64,000 bases of DNA from assembly GCA_012839185.1 (NCBI GenBank), contig DUNU01000015.1:62001-126000 (forward strand), read 5' to 3'. Under the pieces are notes generated by a model that searched no databases, was not told the DNA's origin, and was given only the letters and a program-made list of their open reading frames with translations. This document shows, piece after piece, positions 9,231 through 17,928 of the stretch. The position numbers were made by a program, and so were the translations under genes. The first letter of the stretch is position 1. Each line of letters starts with the position of its first letter. This DNA comes from Clostridiales bacterium. GTDB taxonomy: Bacteria > Bacillota > Clostridia > Oscillospirales > Acutalibacteraceae.

Positions 9231-9638
9231 ATGAAAAAATTAGTTTTGCTTTTAGTCTTAATTCTGTGTTTTTCTGTTTTTGCTGCATGTTCAAAAGGAA
9301 ATACAAAGCCTAATGATGATGAAAACATTGAAAGCACAACAGAATTGAAATATAAGTCATTTACCTTAGTTGTTTATGACCCTGACGGAAATACTGAAGC
9401 ATTTGCTGTTTCAACTGACTATGAAACTGTCGGAGAGATATTACTTGAAAAAGGATATATCGACGGAGAGGTCAGCGAAGACGGACTTTTAGTAAAAACC
9501 GTAAATGGTATAACTCTTGACCAAGCACAAGACGGAATGCATTGGGCTTTTTATATTAACGGCGAATATGCTGTAAGCAATGTCGATAAAACTCCGGTAA
9601 CCGACGGATTTATTTATGAATTCAGAGCAGAAAACTAA
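9231..9638 (+). CDS. DUF4430 lipoprotein
   Basis: 135 residues. The lipoprotein signal peptide has a hydrophobic core LVLLLVLILCFSVF and lipobox FAAC, giving a lipid-anchored cysteine at position 20. The mature part ends with MHWAFYINGEYAVSNVD, the hallmark of the DUF4430 (transcobalamin-like C-terminal) domain seen in cell-surface proteins of Firmicutes. No good Shine-Dalgarno sequence is visible before the ATG, which is odd for this window. Ligand unknown; cobinamide or cobalamin binding has been suggested for relatives but nothing here proves it. Confidence 0.82.
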   Translation: MKKLVLLLVLILCFSVFAACSKGNTKPNDDENIESTTELKYKSFTLVVYDPDGNTEAFAVSTDYETVGEILLEKGYIDGEVSEDGLLVKTVNGITLDQAQDGMHWAFYINGEYAVSNVDKTPVTDGFIYEFRAEN

Positions 9639-9863
9639 ACTTTTTGGAACAAAGGATTTCTATATCTGAGTAATTAAACTGACTTTGCCGATTATGATTA
9701 AAAGCTGCAATGCAAATTTTAGCAGTGTGCTTGATAATATTATTATTTTTTGCTCTATAAGATGAGTGGAGTTTTAATTGTAATCAACTCTCGTTTTTAA
9801 TATTATTGTTTTTGGTGTCATTTGCAGAACAATACCGATTGTTTGCTCTAATTCTATTCTTCA

Positions 9864-9869
9864 TATAAT
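9864..9869 (+). promoter_or_regulatory. Candidate -10 element for the ABC permease
   Basis: TATAAT with no convincing -35 upstream (GTTTGC at 17 bases). Weak -35 would be consistent with a regulated promoter; see palindrome at 9888-9904. Confidence 0.4.
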
Positions 9870-9887
9870 ATAAATAATGTTGTCGGC

Positions 9888-9904
9888 AGTGTTACAGTAA
9901 CACT
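9888..9904. promoter_or_regulatory. 17-bp perfect palindrome, candidate repressor operator
   Basis: AGTGTTAC-A-GTAACACT is a perfect inverted repeat with a 1-base centre, 18 bases downstream of the TATAAT at 9864 and 20 bases before the permease start. Size and position suit a TetR-family operator; a TetR gene lies just beyond the permease. Binding partner is inferred. Confidence 0.55.
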
Positions 9905-9924
9905 ATTGCGAAGTAGGTGATAAT

Positions 9925-11514
9925 TTGTTTTGGAAATTGCTTAGGCTGAGATTTATTGAAATTTTCACTGCAAAGATTAATACAAACACAAAAGGGAAAA
10001 AGAAGGTTTCGTCAAGAATAATCAGTCTACTTGTTATGCTGTATGTTTTTGTGTTTTTCTCTTTTTCGTTTGCAAACACCTTTAATCAGATCATAGCTTT
10101 TGCTGAACCTGCATTATATCTTTCCGTTGTCTTTTGTTTAGCATTCTTTATCACATTTATGGGCTCAGTATTTACCGTTCAGTACAGGGTGTTTGAGCCG
10201 AAGGATAATGATTTGCTATTAAGTTTGCCGATAAAACCTCGTGATATTATTCTTTCGAGATTGATGTCAATATTTGTATATTCTCTGCTTTGGGAGGCAG
10301 CGGCATATGTTCCTGCGATAGTAGTTTGGGCAAGGTTTGAAAAACTGAATTTTTCCCATTATATTTTTGCTGTAACAGCCTTTTTTCTGCTTGGAATATT
10401 TACATTAACCGTATCATTCATTATTGCTGCATTTTTGCAGAGAGTTACACGAAATTTCAAAAATAAATCCGCAGTTATCACTGTGTTATCCGTTATAATG
10501 ATGCTTGGATATTTTGTTGTCTATTATGGCTTTAATTCAATCATTCGAGTGTTTGCTGACAATGTGGATAAGGTTGCAAATGTCTTTTCAACCTACTTGA
10601 AACCGATATATTATTTTGGAAAAACAGTTGCGGAAAACAATTTTTTATACTTGTCAATTTCTATCTTTATAATAGTCGGTCTGTTTCTTATCATTTTATA
10701 TTTTGTATCAAAAAACATTAGCAAGCTAAATGTAAAGACAAACGGAAAAGCAAATAAGAAATTTGAGCATAAAAAAGAAGACTATAATCAATCGTCGGTT
10801 GTCCGGACATTGATAAAAAAAGAAAGAAAACGATTTTTGTCGTCTTCCGTCTATTTTCTTAATGCAGGTTTGGGAGTTATCCTTACACCAATCATATTTT
10901 TAGTTCTTGCAATATATCCTAACTTTGTTTTGTTGTTCTCCACATCCTTCGGAATGATGCCACTTACACCTGCTACCTTTTGTGTGCTTATTATGATGCT
11001 TATGTCAACGGTTTTTATATCGGCTTGCTCAATAACTGTTGAAGGTAAGAGTTTTTGGATTGTAAGTTCTCTGCCCATAAACCCAAGACTTTTGCTTATA
11101 TCAAAAGCGTTGAATCACATAATTTTGGCAAGTGCCAGTTCACTAATTTCTTCATTATTTGCAATAGTTTTAACTATACGACTTGGAGTTTCTGATGCTT
11201 TCGGCTCAATTCTTTTGATTATATCACCGATTTCGCTTAATATTCTGATTGCCTTTGCAGGTGTTTTGGTTGATGCAATAAATCCGAGACTGAATGCAAG
11301 AGATGAAGTTAAAGCGATAAAACAAAATGTAACAGTCGGAATTTTTATGTTCATTGCTCTAATTATTGTTATCCTGTTAACATTGCCTGCTTTGATGCTG
11401 CCGCAGTATTCGTCTTTGATATTGCTTATTGAAACTATTGGTTTTTTGCTAATATCCGGAATTATTTTATTGTTGTTGAAGCGAGTTGCAAATCGACTTA
11501 TTCTAAAAAATTAG
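9925..11514 (+). CDS. Putative ABC-2-type exporter permease subunit
   Basis: 529 residues with about twelve hydrophobic segments in two groups separated by a charged cytoplasmic stretch near residues 265-300 (KTNGKANKKFEHKKED). The arrangement FEPKDNDLLLSLPIKPRDIILSR near residues 90-112 is typical of large ABC-2 export permeases in Clostridia, which move lipids, peptides or drugs. The start is TTG, chosen because AGGTGATAA precedes it and no ATG fits. No ATP-binding subunit is adjacent in this window, so it must use one encoded elsewhere or be a different kind of transporter. Confidence 0.75.
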   Translation: MFWKLLRLRFIEIFTAKINTNTKGKKKVSSRIISLLVMLYVFVFFSFSFANTFNQIIAFAEPALYLSVVFCLAFFITFMGSVFTVQYRVFEPKDNDLLLSLPIKPRDIILSRLMSIFVYSLLWEAAAYVPAIVVWARFEKLNFSHYIFAVTAFFLLGIFTLTVSFIIAAFLQRVTRNFKNKSAVITVLSVIMMLGYFVVYYGFNSIIRVFADNVDKVANVFSTYLKPIYYFGKTVAENNFLYLSISIFIIVGLFLIILYFVSKNISKLNVKTNGKANKKFEHKKEDYNQSSVVRTLIKKERKRFLSSSVYFLNAGLGVILTPIIFLVLAIYPNFVLLFSTSFGMMPLTPATFCVLIMMLMSTVFISACSITVEGKSFWIVSSLPINPRLLLISKALNHIILASASSLISSLFAIVLTIRLGVSDAFGSILLIISPISLNILIAFAGVLVDAINPRLNARDEVKAIKQNVTVGIFMFIALIIVILLTLPALMLPQYSSLILLIETIGFLLISGIILLLLKRVANRLILKN

Positions 11515-11552
11515 AATAACCACCGAAAAACCGGTGGTTATTTCTCTTCTTC
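11515..11552. terminator. Bidirectional terminator between permease and TetR genes
   Basis: 11-bp stem AATAACCACCG (11515-11525) / CGGTGGTTATT (11532-11542), followed by T-rich sequence. The distal arm contains the stop codon of the TetR gene. Confidence 0.85.
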
Positions 11553-12167
11553 TTTTTTTTTGTCTTTTTCCCCTTCATCTTCGTAAATATGTCCGACTGT
11601 GTTTCGGATTATATCCGAAAGAATTTGATTTAGTCTCTCAGGGCTGACCTCGATCGTACCGTTGAGCCAGTTAGTTAAAACTGTAGCAATAGCAGTAGTA
11701 TAGAAAATCACATATAATTTGACTTCACTGATTTGTTCGTTGGTTTCACCAGCATGGTTTTTCTTGTAATCTTCATCATTGAATACATTTATAAGTCGTT
11801 CTTGTAATTCTCTCAGAAACAGCACATTGTCTTTTGCCAAAAACAGAGCTTTGTAGTATTCAAAATCGCGGTCAATGTAAGCCATAAGTGTAGTAAAAAC
11901 AAATTCAGGCTCTCGAACAATCTCCATTACACCGTTTGCAATAAGATATTCGGAAAAAAGATTAAGCTCCTCATTGAGGATTACGTTCAGAAGTCCGTAA
12001 ACATCAGAATAATGTGCATAGAATGTCCCTCTGCTAATTCCTGCACGTTCAATTATATCTGTAACAGTAATTTTATCAATCTTCTTTTCGCGAAGAAGTT
12101 CTGCAAAAGCTTTTTTTATTAAGATTTTAGATCTTTTTGCACTGCGATATTCTGCTTTTTGAGCCAT
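11538..12167 (-). CDS. TetR/AcrR family transcriptional regulator
   Basis: 209 residues. The N-terminal helix-turn-helix shows ITVTDIIERAGISRGTFYAHYSD at about residues 34-56, the standard TetR DNA-binding signature. The remainder is an all-helical ligand domain of the TetR_C type, ending in a lysine/glutamate-rich tail (GEKDKKKEEEK). GGAGGAT precedes the ATG. It is convergent with the ABC permease, and the perfect palindrome upstream of that permease (9888-9904) is a plausible target. Ligand unknown. Confidence 0.92.
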   Translation of the reverse strand: MAQKAEYRSAKRSKILIKKAFAELLREKKIDKITVTDIIERAGISRGTFYAHYSDVYGLLNVILNEELNLFSEYLIANGVMEIVREPEFVFTTLMAYIDRDFEYYKALFLAKDNVLFLRELQERLINVFNDEDYKKNHAGETNEQISEVKLYVIFYTTAIATVLTNWLNGTIEVSPERLNQILSDIIRNTVGHIYEDEGEKDKKKEEEK

Positions 12168-12287
12168 TTAAGAATATCCTCCGGATAAATGTTATCTATA
12201 TATTACACCATTTTGTCAAAAAAGCAACATTCTCGAAATATAGTTTACAAAATATTAACATTTATGGCAAATAATCACAATAACTTA

Positions 12288-12818
12288 TCAGCAAAAACAG
12301 TTTCTATAGTTGTCAATACACTTTTGAATTACAGCGATAGCATTGTCTCTGTTTGTTGCTTCGTCAACAACTGTATCCTTGCCTTCAAGAGATTTGTATA
12401 CAGAAAAGAAATGAGTCATCTCTTCGAAAATATGCGGAGGTAGGTCAGATATATCTTTGTAAGTACAGTAGTTAGGATCGTTAAACGGAATGGCAATAAT
12501 TTTCTCGTCAACTTTGCCACCGTCAAGCATTGTAATAACTCCTATTGGATAGCAACGAACCATAGTAAGTTGATCAAGAGTGGATGAGCAGAGAACAAGG
12601 ACATCCAACGGATCGCCGTCATCGCCGAATGTTCTCGGGATAAAGCCGTAGTTAGCAGGGTAGTGCGTAGATGTATAAAGAATACGGTCAAGTATAAGCA
12701 TTCCGGTTTCTTTATCTAGTTCATATTTTTTCTTTGAGCCTTTTGGAATTTCAATTACCGCTATAAAATCTTCGGCTGAAATTCTTTTCGGATTCATGTC
12801 ATGCCAGATATCAGCCAT
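12288..12818 (-). CDS. ppa: Inorganic pyrophosphatase (family I)
   Basis: 176 residues, soluble family I pyrophosphatase hydrolysing PPi to phosphate with Mg2+. The signature GDDGDPLDVLVL (about 65-76) contains the catalytic aspartates; HYPANYGFIPRT just before it is also conserved. GGAGAAAA precedes the ATG. It is 12 bases downstream of proC and is probably the last gene of the queA-proBAC transcript. PPi removal would favour the ATP-using biosynthetic steps generally. Confidence 0.96.
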   Translation of the reverse strand: MADIWHDMNPKRISAEDFIAVIEIPKGSKKKYELDKETGMLILDRILYTSTHYPANYGFIPRTFGDDGDPLDVLVLCSSTLDQLTMVRCYPIGVITMLDGGKVDEKIIAIPFNDPNYCTYKDISDLPPHIFEEMTHFFSVYKSLEGKDTVVDEATNRDNAIAVIQKCIDNYRNCFC

Positions 12819-12830
12819 ATTTTTTCTCCG

Positions 12831-13613
12831 TTATAGATTTTTTGTTTTTTCGTATGTTGCTCGGACTGCGTCCATTACAATTCCTCGAAATGCACTGCTC
12901 TCAAGGACATTTACTCCTTCGATAGTTGTGCCGGCGGGACTGCACACCATATCTTTAATTTCTGCGGGTGTAAGTTCGTATTCCGTAACAAGACCGGCTG
13001 TTCCGTACATGGTTTGAGCAGCATAAATATATGCCGTATTGCGAGGAATTCCGCAAGCCACCAAACCATCAGCCATTGCCTCAATCATTACTGCGACAAA
13101 GGCAGGACCACTTCCGGTAACGGCAGATGCTGCATCAATTTTTGATTCTTCGATGATACAAATTTCACCCGCTTTTGAAAAATCAGTTTTGATTTGTTGT
13201 ATATCTTGGGTTGAAATCAATTTATTACCGGCACAGATAAGCATACCTTTACCGATAACACAGGGGATATTGGGCATAATTCTGAATATTGAGCGATTAC
13301 CGAGCAAGTTTTCAATTTTCTGTATTGATGTGCCTGCAAGCATTGAAATAATGCCGGTATTTTCTTTTAACAAAGGTTTTATTTCGTTTGCTAAATCTTC
13401 TAATCCCTGAGGTTTTATTCCGAGAACAATGTAGTCTGCGAAAGTGATAACATCCTCAATTGAGCCTTTTTTACAATTATATTTTGCAACAAATTCATCT
13501 CTGGCGGTTAAGTTTGTGTCTGTAACAATAACATTATTACTGTCAACAGTTTTTAAGACCGAAACAGCAAGAGCCAAACCCATTTTCCCGACACCGATAA
13601 AACCGTATTTCAT
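12831..13613 (-). CDS. proC: Pyrroline-5-carboxylate reductase
   Basis: 260 residues. Final step of proline synthesis, reducing 1-pyrroline-5-carboxylate with NAD(P)H. N-terminal Rossmann motif GFIGVGKMGLAL (4-15); the C-terminal dimer domain has AVTGSGPAFVAVMIEAMADG (about 163-182) and DMVCSPAGTTIEGV, both diagnostic. Its ATG overlaps the proA stop by four bases (ATGA). Confidence 0.97.
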   Translation of the reverse strand: MKYGFIGVGKMGLALAVSVLKTVDSNNVIVTDTNLTARDEFVAKYNCKKGSIEDVITFADYIVLGIKPQGLEDLANEIKPLLKENTGIISMLAGTSIQKIENLLGNRSIFRIMPNIPCVIGKGMLICAGNKLISTQDIQQIKTDFSKAGEICIIEESKIDAASAVTGSGPAFVAVMIEAMADGLVACGIPRNTAYIYAAQTMYGTAGLVTEYELTPAEIKDMVCSPAGTTIEGVNVLESSAFRGIVMDAVRATYEKTKNL

Positions 13614-14854
13614 CGAATTTGCCCCTTTCCTTTTACGACATAGTGATATGTCATAAGTTCGCGAAGTCCCATCGGACCCCTTGCGTGGAGTTTTTGAGTT
13701 GATATTCCCATCTCACATCCCAAACCGAACTCTCCGCCGTCTGTAAAACGAGTGGATGCATTGACATATACTGCGGCAGAATCAGTGTTGTTTAAGAAAT
13801 ATTCGGTAGCAACAGCATCATTTGATATTATTGCATCGCTGTGTCCGGTTGCATGAATTGAAATATGTTCAACGGCTTCTTTATATGAGTTGACAATTTT
13901 AATAGCCAAAATGTAATCTAAAAATTCGGTATCAAAGCTATCCTCATCAGCGGGATTTGCAGGAATAATTTTACAAACTTCCTCATCACCGATAATTCTT
14001 ACGGGATTTGGCGTATCTTTTGTGAGTTTGTCGTATAGTTTCGGTAGGAAATCAGCAGCTATGTCTTTATCTATGACACAAACCTCACAAGCATTGCATA
14101 CAGAAGGACGAGAAGTTTTTGCATTGTGAATAATATTAAGTGCCATATCAAAATCCGCTGTTTTTTCAACATAGATATGACAAATTCCCGTACCGGTTGC
14201 AATGCAGTTAACTTTTGCATTTTCAATACAAGCACGAATTAAACCTTTTCCGCCTCTGGGAATAAGCAAATCTATATATCCGACTGCAGTCATCATGTCA
14301 ATAGAGCTTTGACGGGTAGTATCATCAATAAGTTGAACTGCATCTGGATTTATATTTGATTTTTCAAGACCGCGACGAAGAGCATTTACAATAGCTTTTG
14401 CTGAATTATACGCCTCTTTTCCGCTTCTTAACACACATACATTAGAACTTTTGAAACATAGGACAGCAGCATCGCTTGTAACATTCGGTCTGCTTTCGTA
14501 AATTATGCCGATAACCCCCATGGGTACCAAAGTCTTTTCAATAACAAGACCGTTTGGGCGTGTTACGGTTTCTAATATTTCACCATTTGGATCCGGCAAG
14601 GCGGCAACTTCTCGCATACCCTTTGCCATACCTTCAATTCGCTCAACACTTAATGCTAAACGATCAATCATGGCATCTGAAATTACGCCCTTTGCTTTTT
14701 CAATATCGATAGCATTGTTTTTAAGTATTTCGTCGGTACTGTTAATCAGTTCGACTGCCATATTCTCAATGGCTGCATTTTTTATCTCGGTTGACAGATT
14801 CCGTATTTCAGAAACTGCCGCATGTGCATTTTTGAATATTTCCAGTGTAGTCAT
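13610..14854 (-). CDS. proA: Glutamate-5-semialdehyde dehydrogenase (gamma-glutamyl phosphate reductase)
   Basis: 414 residues, second step of proline synthesis: NADPH-dependent reduction of glutamyl-5-phosphate. Recognised by GVIGIIYESRPNVTSDAAVLC near residues 107-127, the catalytic-cysteine region SVCNACEVC near 249-257, and the C-terminal ASTRFTDGGEFGLGCEMGIS. AGGAGAAAA precedes the ATG. Lies 28 bases after proB and overlaps proC. Confidence 0.97.
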   Translation of the reverse strand: MTTLEIFKNAHAAVSEIRNLSTEIKNAAIENMAVELINSTDEILKNNAIDIEKAKGVISDAMIDRLALSVERIEGMAKGMREVAALPDPNGEILETVTRPNGLVIEKTLVPMGVIGIIYESRPNVTSDAAVLCFKSSNVCVLRSGKEAYNSAKAIVNALRRGLEKSNINPDAVQLIDDTTRQSSIDMMTAVGYIDLLIPRGGKGLIRACIENAKVNCIATGTGICHIYVEKTADFDMALNIIHNAKTSRPSVCNACEVCVIDKDIAADFLPKLYDKLTKDTPNPVRIIGDEEVCKIIPANPADEDSFDTEFLDYILAIKIVNSYKEAVEHISIHATGHSDAIISNDAVATEYFLNNTDSAAVYVNASTRFTDGGEFGLGCEMGISTQKLHARGPMGLRELMTYHYVVKGKGQIR

Positions 14855-14882
14855 TATTTTCTCCTGTTCTTAAAACATTTGG

Positions 14883-15650
14883 TCAGGCTTTACCATAGAA
14901 CCTTGTGCCAACATCCTTATCTTCAACAATATCATACAAAACAGTCGGATTTGAGCCGTTTGCAATGACCATATCAATGCCGGCGTCCATAACTTTCTTT
15001 GCTGCAAGCAGTTTAGTTTTCATTCCGCCTGTGCCAAGCTCGGAGCCTTTGCCTGCACCCATTTGCAGAATGTCTTCATCAATTTCATAGACATCTTTTA
15101 TCAAAACAGCATCGGGATTAGTCTTGGGGTTGCAATCATACAGCCCGTCAATGTCTGAGAGCAAAATAAGCAAATTAGCACCGATGCTTGTGGCAACTAT
15201 TGCTGCCAATGAATCGTTATCTCCGATACCCAATTCAGCAGTGGAAACAGTATCATTTTCGTTGATAATTGGCAATGCATTAAGTTCAAGCAAACGATTG
15301 ATGGTGTTGCGGAAATTGTTAAGTGCTTCGTCATCATTGACAACGGAGTTTGTAATCAGAATTTGTGCAATAGTGTGATTGTATTTGGAAAATTGACGGT
15401 CATAGACATACATAAGCTCACACTGACCTATTGCTGCAACTGCTTGTTTTGTGGGGATATCTTCGGGACGTTTGGACATGGAAAGTTTGCCCACACCCAT
15501 ACCGATTGAACCTGATGTAACCAAAATAACTTCATGACCGGAATTTTTAAGGTCACTGATTACTTTACATAGAGTTTCAAATCTGCGAATATTTAATAAA
15601 CCGGCTTCATGTGTTAATGTTGAAGTTCCGATTTTGATAACAACTTTCAT
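14883..15650 (-). CDS. proB: Glutamate 5-kinase, short form without PUA domain
   Basis: 255 residues. Phosphorylates glutamate with ATP, the committed and usually proline-inhibited step. VVIKIGTSTL at the N-terminus, LVTSGSIGMG, INENDTVST and GTGGMKTKLLAA are amino acid kinase family landmarks. The protein stops after the kinase domain; the C-terminal PUA domain of the E. coli enzyme (about 367 residues) is absent, as in many Firmicutes. ATG at 15648-15650 is chosen because AGGTGAT precedes it; an upstream GTG would sit on that site. Confidence 0.95.
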   Translation of the reverse strand: MKVVIKIGTSTLTHEAGLLNIRRFETLCKVISDLKNSGHEVILVTSGSIGMGVGKLSMSKRPEDIPTKQAVAAIGQCELMYVYDRQFSKYNHTIAQILITNSVVNDDEALNNFRNTINRLLELNALPIINENDTVSTAELGIGDNDSLAAIVATSIGANLLILLSDIDGLYDCNPKTNPDAVLIKDVYEIDEDILQMGAGKGSELGTGGMKTKLLAAKKVMDAGIDMVIANGSNPTVLYDIVEDKDVGTRFYGKA

Positions 15651-15667
15651 AAAAATCACCTTTTGTG

Positions 15668-16690
15668 TCAGATAATAATCATTGCATCGCCAAAACTGAA
15701 GAATCGATATTTTTCTTCAACAGCGATTTTGTATGCATTAAGTACATTTTCACGCCCTGCAAATGCGGATACTAGCATAATTAGGGTGCTTTCGGGGAGA
15801 TGAAAATTTGTAATAAGTCCGTCAATACACTTAAATTTGTATGGAGGATATATGAAAATATTTGTATCTTGAGATACCTCTTTGAGAAAACCATCTTTAT
15901 TGACAGCGGATTCAAGCGTTCTTGTGCATGTTGTGCCGACGGCAATAACCCTTCCGCCGTTTTGTTTTGTTCTATTGATTAAATCAGCGGTAGTTTGAGG
16001 AATATGATAAAACTCAGAGTGCATCTTATGGTCTTCAACATTTTCGGTTTTTACCGGTCTGAATGTTCCAATTCCGACATGTAGGGTAACAAAGGCTATG
16101 TTTATTCCCCTATTTTTAATTTCATCGAGAAGTTGAGGTGTAAAATGAAATCCTGCCGTTGGTGCAGCTGCGGAGCCTGATTCTTTTGCATAAACGGTTT
16201 GATAACGGTCTTTATCTTGAAGTTTTTCCGTAATGTAGTGGGGAAGCGGCATTTCTCCGATTTCATTGAGAATATCCATAAATATTCCGTCATAATTAAA
16301 TTTAACAAGTCGATTACCGTTTTCAAGAACATCAACAATATCAGCCGTCATTTGAGGACAAAAATCAAATTTTGTGCCTTTTGTTGCTCGTTTACCGGGA
16401 CCTGTGATACATTCCCAAACATCATCACCCATATCTTTAAGCAATAGAAATTCAACTTTTGCACCGGTGGGATTTTTTATACCGTATATTCTTGCGGGTA
16501 AGACTTTTGTATCATTTAATACAAGACAATCGCCCGGTTTTAAGAATTTTACAACGTCGTAAAAATGCAGATGTTCAATCTTTCCCGTAGCCTTATCCAT
16601 GTAAAGCAATCTGCTTGAAGAACGTTCTTTTAACGGATGTTGAGCAATAAGCTCTTCGGGTAAGTCGTAAAAAAAGTCCGATTTTTTCAT
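15668..16690 (-). CDS. queA: S-adenosylmethionine:tRNA ribosyltransferase-isomerase
   Basis: 340 residues. Transfers the ribose of SAM to 7-aminomethyl-7-deazaguanine in tRNA to make epoxyqueuosine. [43 protein letters not shown] and [17 protein letters not shown] are diagnostic. GGAG precedes the ATG at 16688-16690; longer starts would run through the promoter. It is the first gene of the queA-proB-proA-proC-ppa unit; no other queuosine gene is nearby. Confidence 0.97.
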   Translation of the reverse strand: MKKSDFFYDLPEELIAQHPLKERSSSRLLYMDKATGKIEHLHFYDVVKFLKPGDCLVLNDTKVLPARIYGIKNPTGAKVEFLLLKDMGDDVWECITGPGKRATKGTKFDFCPQMTADIVDVLENGNRLVKFNYDGIFMDILNEIGEMPLPHYITEKLQDKDRYQTVYAKESGSAAAPTAGFHFTPQLLDEIKNRGINIAFVTLHVGIGTFRPVKTENVEDHKMHSEFYHIPQTTADLINRTKQNGGRVIAVGTTCTRTLESAVNKDGFLKEVSQDTNIFIYPPYKFKCIDGLITNFHLPESTLIMLVSAFAGRENVLNAYKIAVEEKYRFFSFGDAMIII

Positions 16691-16708
16691 TTGAACTCCG
16701 AAAATGTA

Positions 16709-16737
16709 TTGACTAAAAATTGAAAATATGTTATGAT
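16709..16737 (+). promoter_or_regulatory. Promoter for asd-dapA operon
   Basis: TTGACT (16709-16714) and TATGAT (16732-16737), spacer 17; predicted transcript start near 16744. It overlaps the region into which the divergent queA promoter fires. Confidence 0.65.
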
Positions 16738-16742
16738 ATATT

Positions 16743-16771
16743 AGTATACACCAAACGGTGTAGAATTTCAA
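16743..16771 (-). promoter_or_regulatory. Promoter for queA-proBAC-ppa
   Basis: Minus strand TTGAAA (16766-16771) and TATACT (16743-16748), spacer 17. The spacer contains almost all of the palindrome at 16747-16762. Confidence 0.65.
16747..16762. promoter_or_regulatory. Palindrome shared by queA-pro and asd-dapA promoters
   Basis: TACACC-AAAC-GGTGTA. It lies within the -35/-10 spacer of the queA promoter and at about +4 to +19 of the asd transcript, so one bound repressor could block both operons. As RNA it could instead form a 6-bp 5' hairpin. The binding protein is unknown. Confidence 0.5.
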
Positions 16772-16797
16772 GCTTTTTTTATTCAGGAGAAACATTT

Positions 16798-17880
16798 ATG
16801 AAACAGTACAATGTAGGTATTATCGGTGCAACAGGTATGGTCGGTCAGAGGTTTGCTCTGATTTTGGAAAATCATCCGTGGTTTAAGGTTACGGCTCTTG
16901 CTGCCAGTTCTCGCTCTGCAGGCAAGACATATGCCGAAGCTGTCGGTGATCGTTGGAAAATCCTCACACCGATGCCTGAAAAATATAAAGACATGATTAT
17001 CCTCGATGCAGATAAAGACATCGACAAGATGAAAGAACTTGTTGATTTTGTTTTCTGTGCTGTTGATATGAAAAAAGATGAAATCAAGGCTCTTGAGGAA
17101 CGCTATGCGAAAGCAGAGATTCCCGTAATGTCAAATAACTCAGCCCACAGATTCACTCCCGATGTGCCGATGCTTATTCCCGAAATTAACGATGCTCACG
17201 CAGATGTTATTTATGACCAGAGAAAGCGATTAGGAACGAAGAAAGGATTTATTGCTGTTAAATCCAACTGTTCTTTGCAGTCCTATGTTCCTGCTATTTA
17301 TCCGCTTGATGAGAAGTTTGGGGTAAAGGATGTTCTTGTCTCAACTTATCAGGCTATTTCCGGTGCAGGAAAGACTTTTGACTCTTGGCCCGAAATGATT
17401 GATAACTGCATTCCCTATATCGGCGGTGAAGAAGAAAAGAGCGAAAAAGAGCCTTTGAAGATTTGGGGCAAGATTGAAAACGGAGAAATCGCTCTTGCAG
17501 GCAGACCGAATTTCACTGCACAATGCATACGTGTTCCCGTATCGGATGGTCATCTTGCCGCTGTTTTTGTGCGTTTTGACAAGAAACCCACCAAGGATGA
17601 AATTCTTGATATCTGGACAAACTTTAAGGGTGCTCCTCAAGAACTTAAACTTCCTTCTGCTCCTGAAATTTTCTTAAAATATTATGAAGAAGATAATATG
17701 CCACAAACAAAGTTAGTTCGTGATAATGAGAATGGAATGCAGGTATCTATCGGTCGTCTTCGTGAAGATACGCAATACGACTATAAGTTTGTTTGCATTT
17801 CTCATAATACTTTACGCGGTGCCGCAGGTGGTGCGGTTTTGATGGCTGAACTTCTTTGTGCAAAAGGATTTGTTGACTAA
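16798..17880 (+). CDS. asd: Aspartate-semialdehyde dehydrogenase
   Basis: 360 residues, reduces aspartyl-4-phosphate with NADPH, the branch point to lysine/diaminopimelate, threonine and methionine. GIIGATGMVGQRF (8-20) is the NADP site; the catalytic cysteine is C158 in KSNCSLQSY and the base is in VPVSDGHLA. Overall it resembles the archaeal/fungal-type Asd subgroup. AGGAGAAAC precedes the ATG at 16798; an in-frame upstream ATG would fall within the promoter. First gene of a probable five-gene operon. Confidence 0.95.
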   Translation: MKQYNVGIIGATGMVGQRFALILENHPWFKVTALAASSRSAGKTYAEAVGDRWKILTPMPEKYKDMIILDADKDIDKMKELVDFVFCAVDMKKDEIKALEERYAKAEIPVMSNNSAHRFTPDVPMLIPEINDAHADVIYDQRKRLGTKKGFIAVKSNCSLQSYVPAIYPLDEKFGVKDVLVSTYQAISGAGKTFDSWPEMIDNCIPYIGGEEEKSEKEPLKIWGKIENGEIALAGRPNFTAQCIRVPVSDGHLAAVFVRFDKKPTKDEILDIWTNFKGAPQELKLPSAPEIFLKYYEEDNMPQTKLVRDNENGMQVSIGRLREDTQYDYKFVCISHNTLRGAAGGAVLMAELLCAKGFVD

Positions 17881-17928
17881 ATTGGTTACAGGTGAATGCT
17901 TTTTACACAGTCTCATAGAGGTGTTGTT

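Noticed and set aside
9769-9790. GAGTT...AACTC hairpin in the 9639-9924 gap as a terminator
   Set aside because: Only five pairs with a 12-base loop; too weak to call, although a TTTTT follows.
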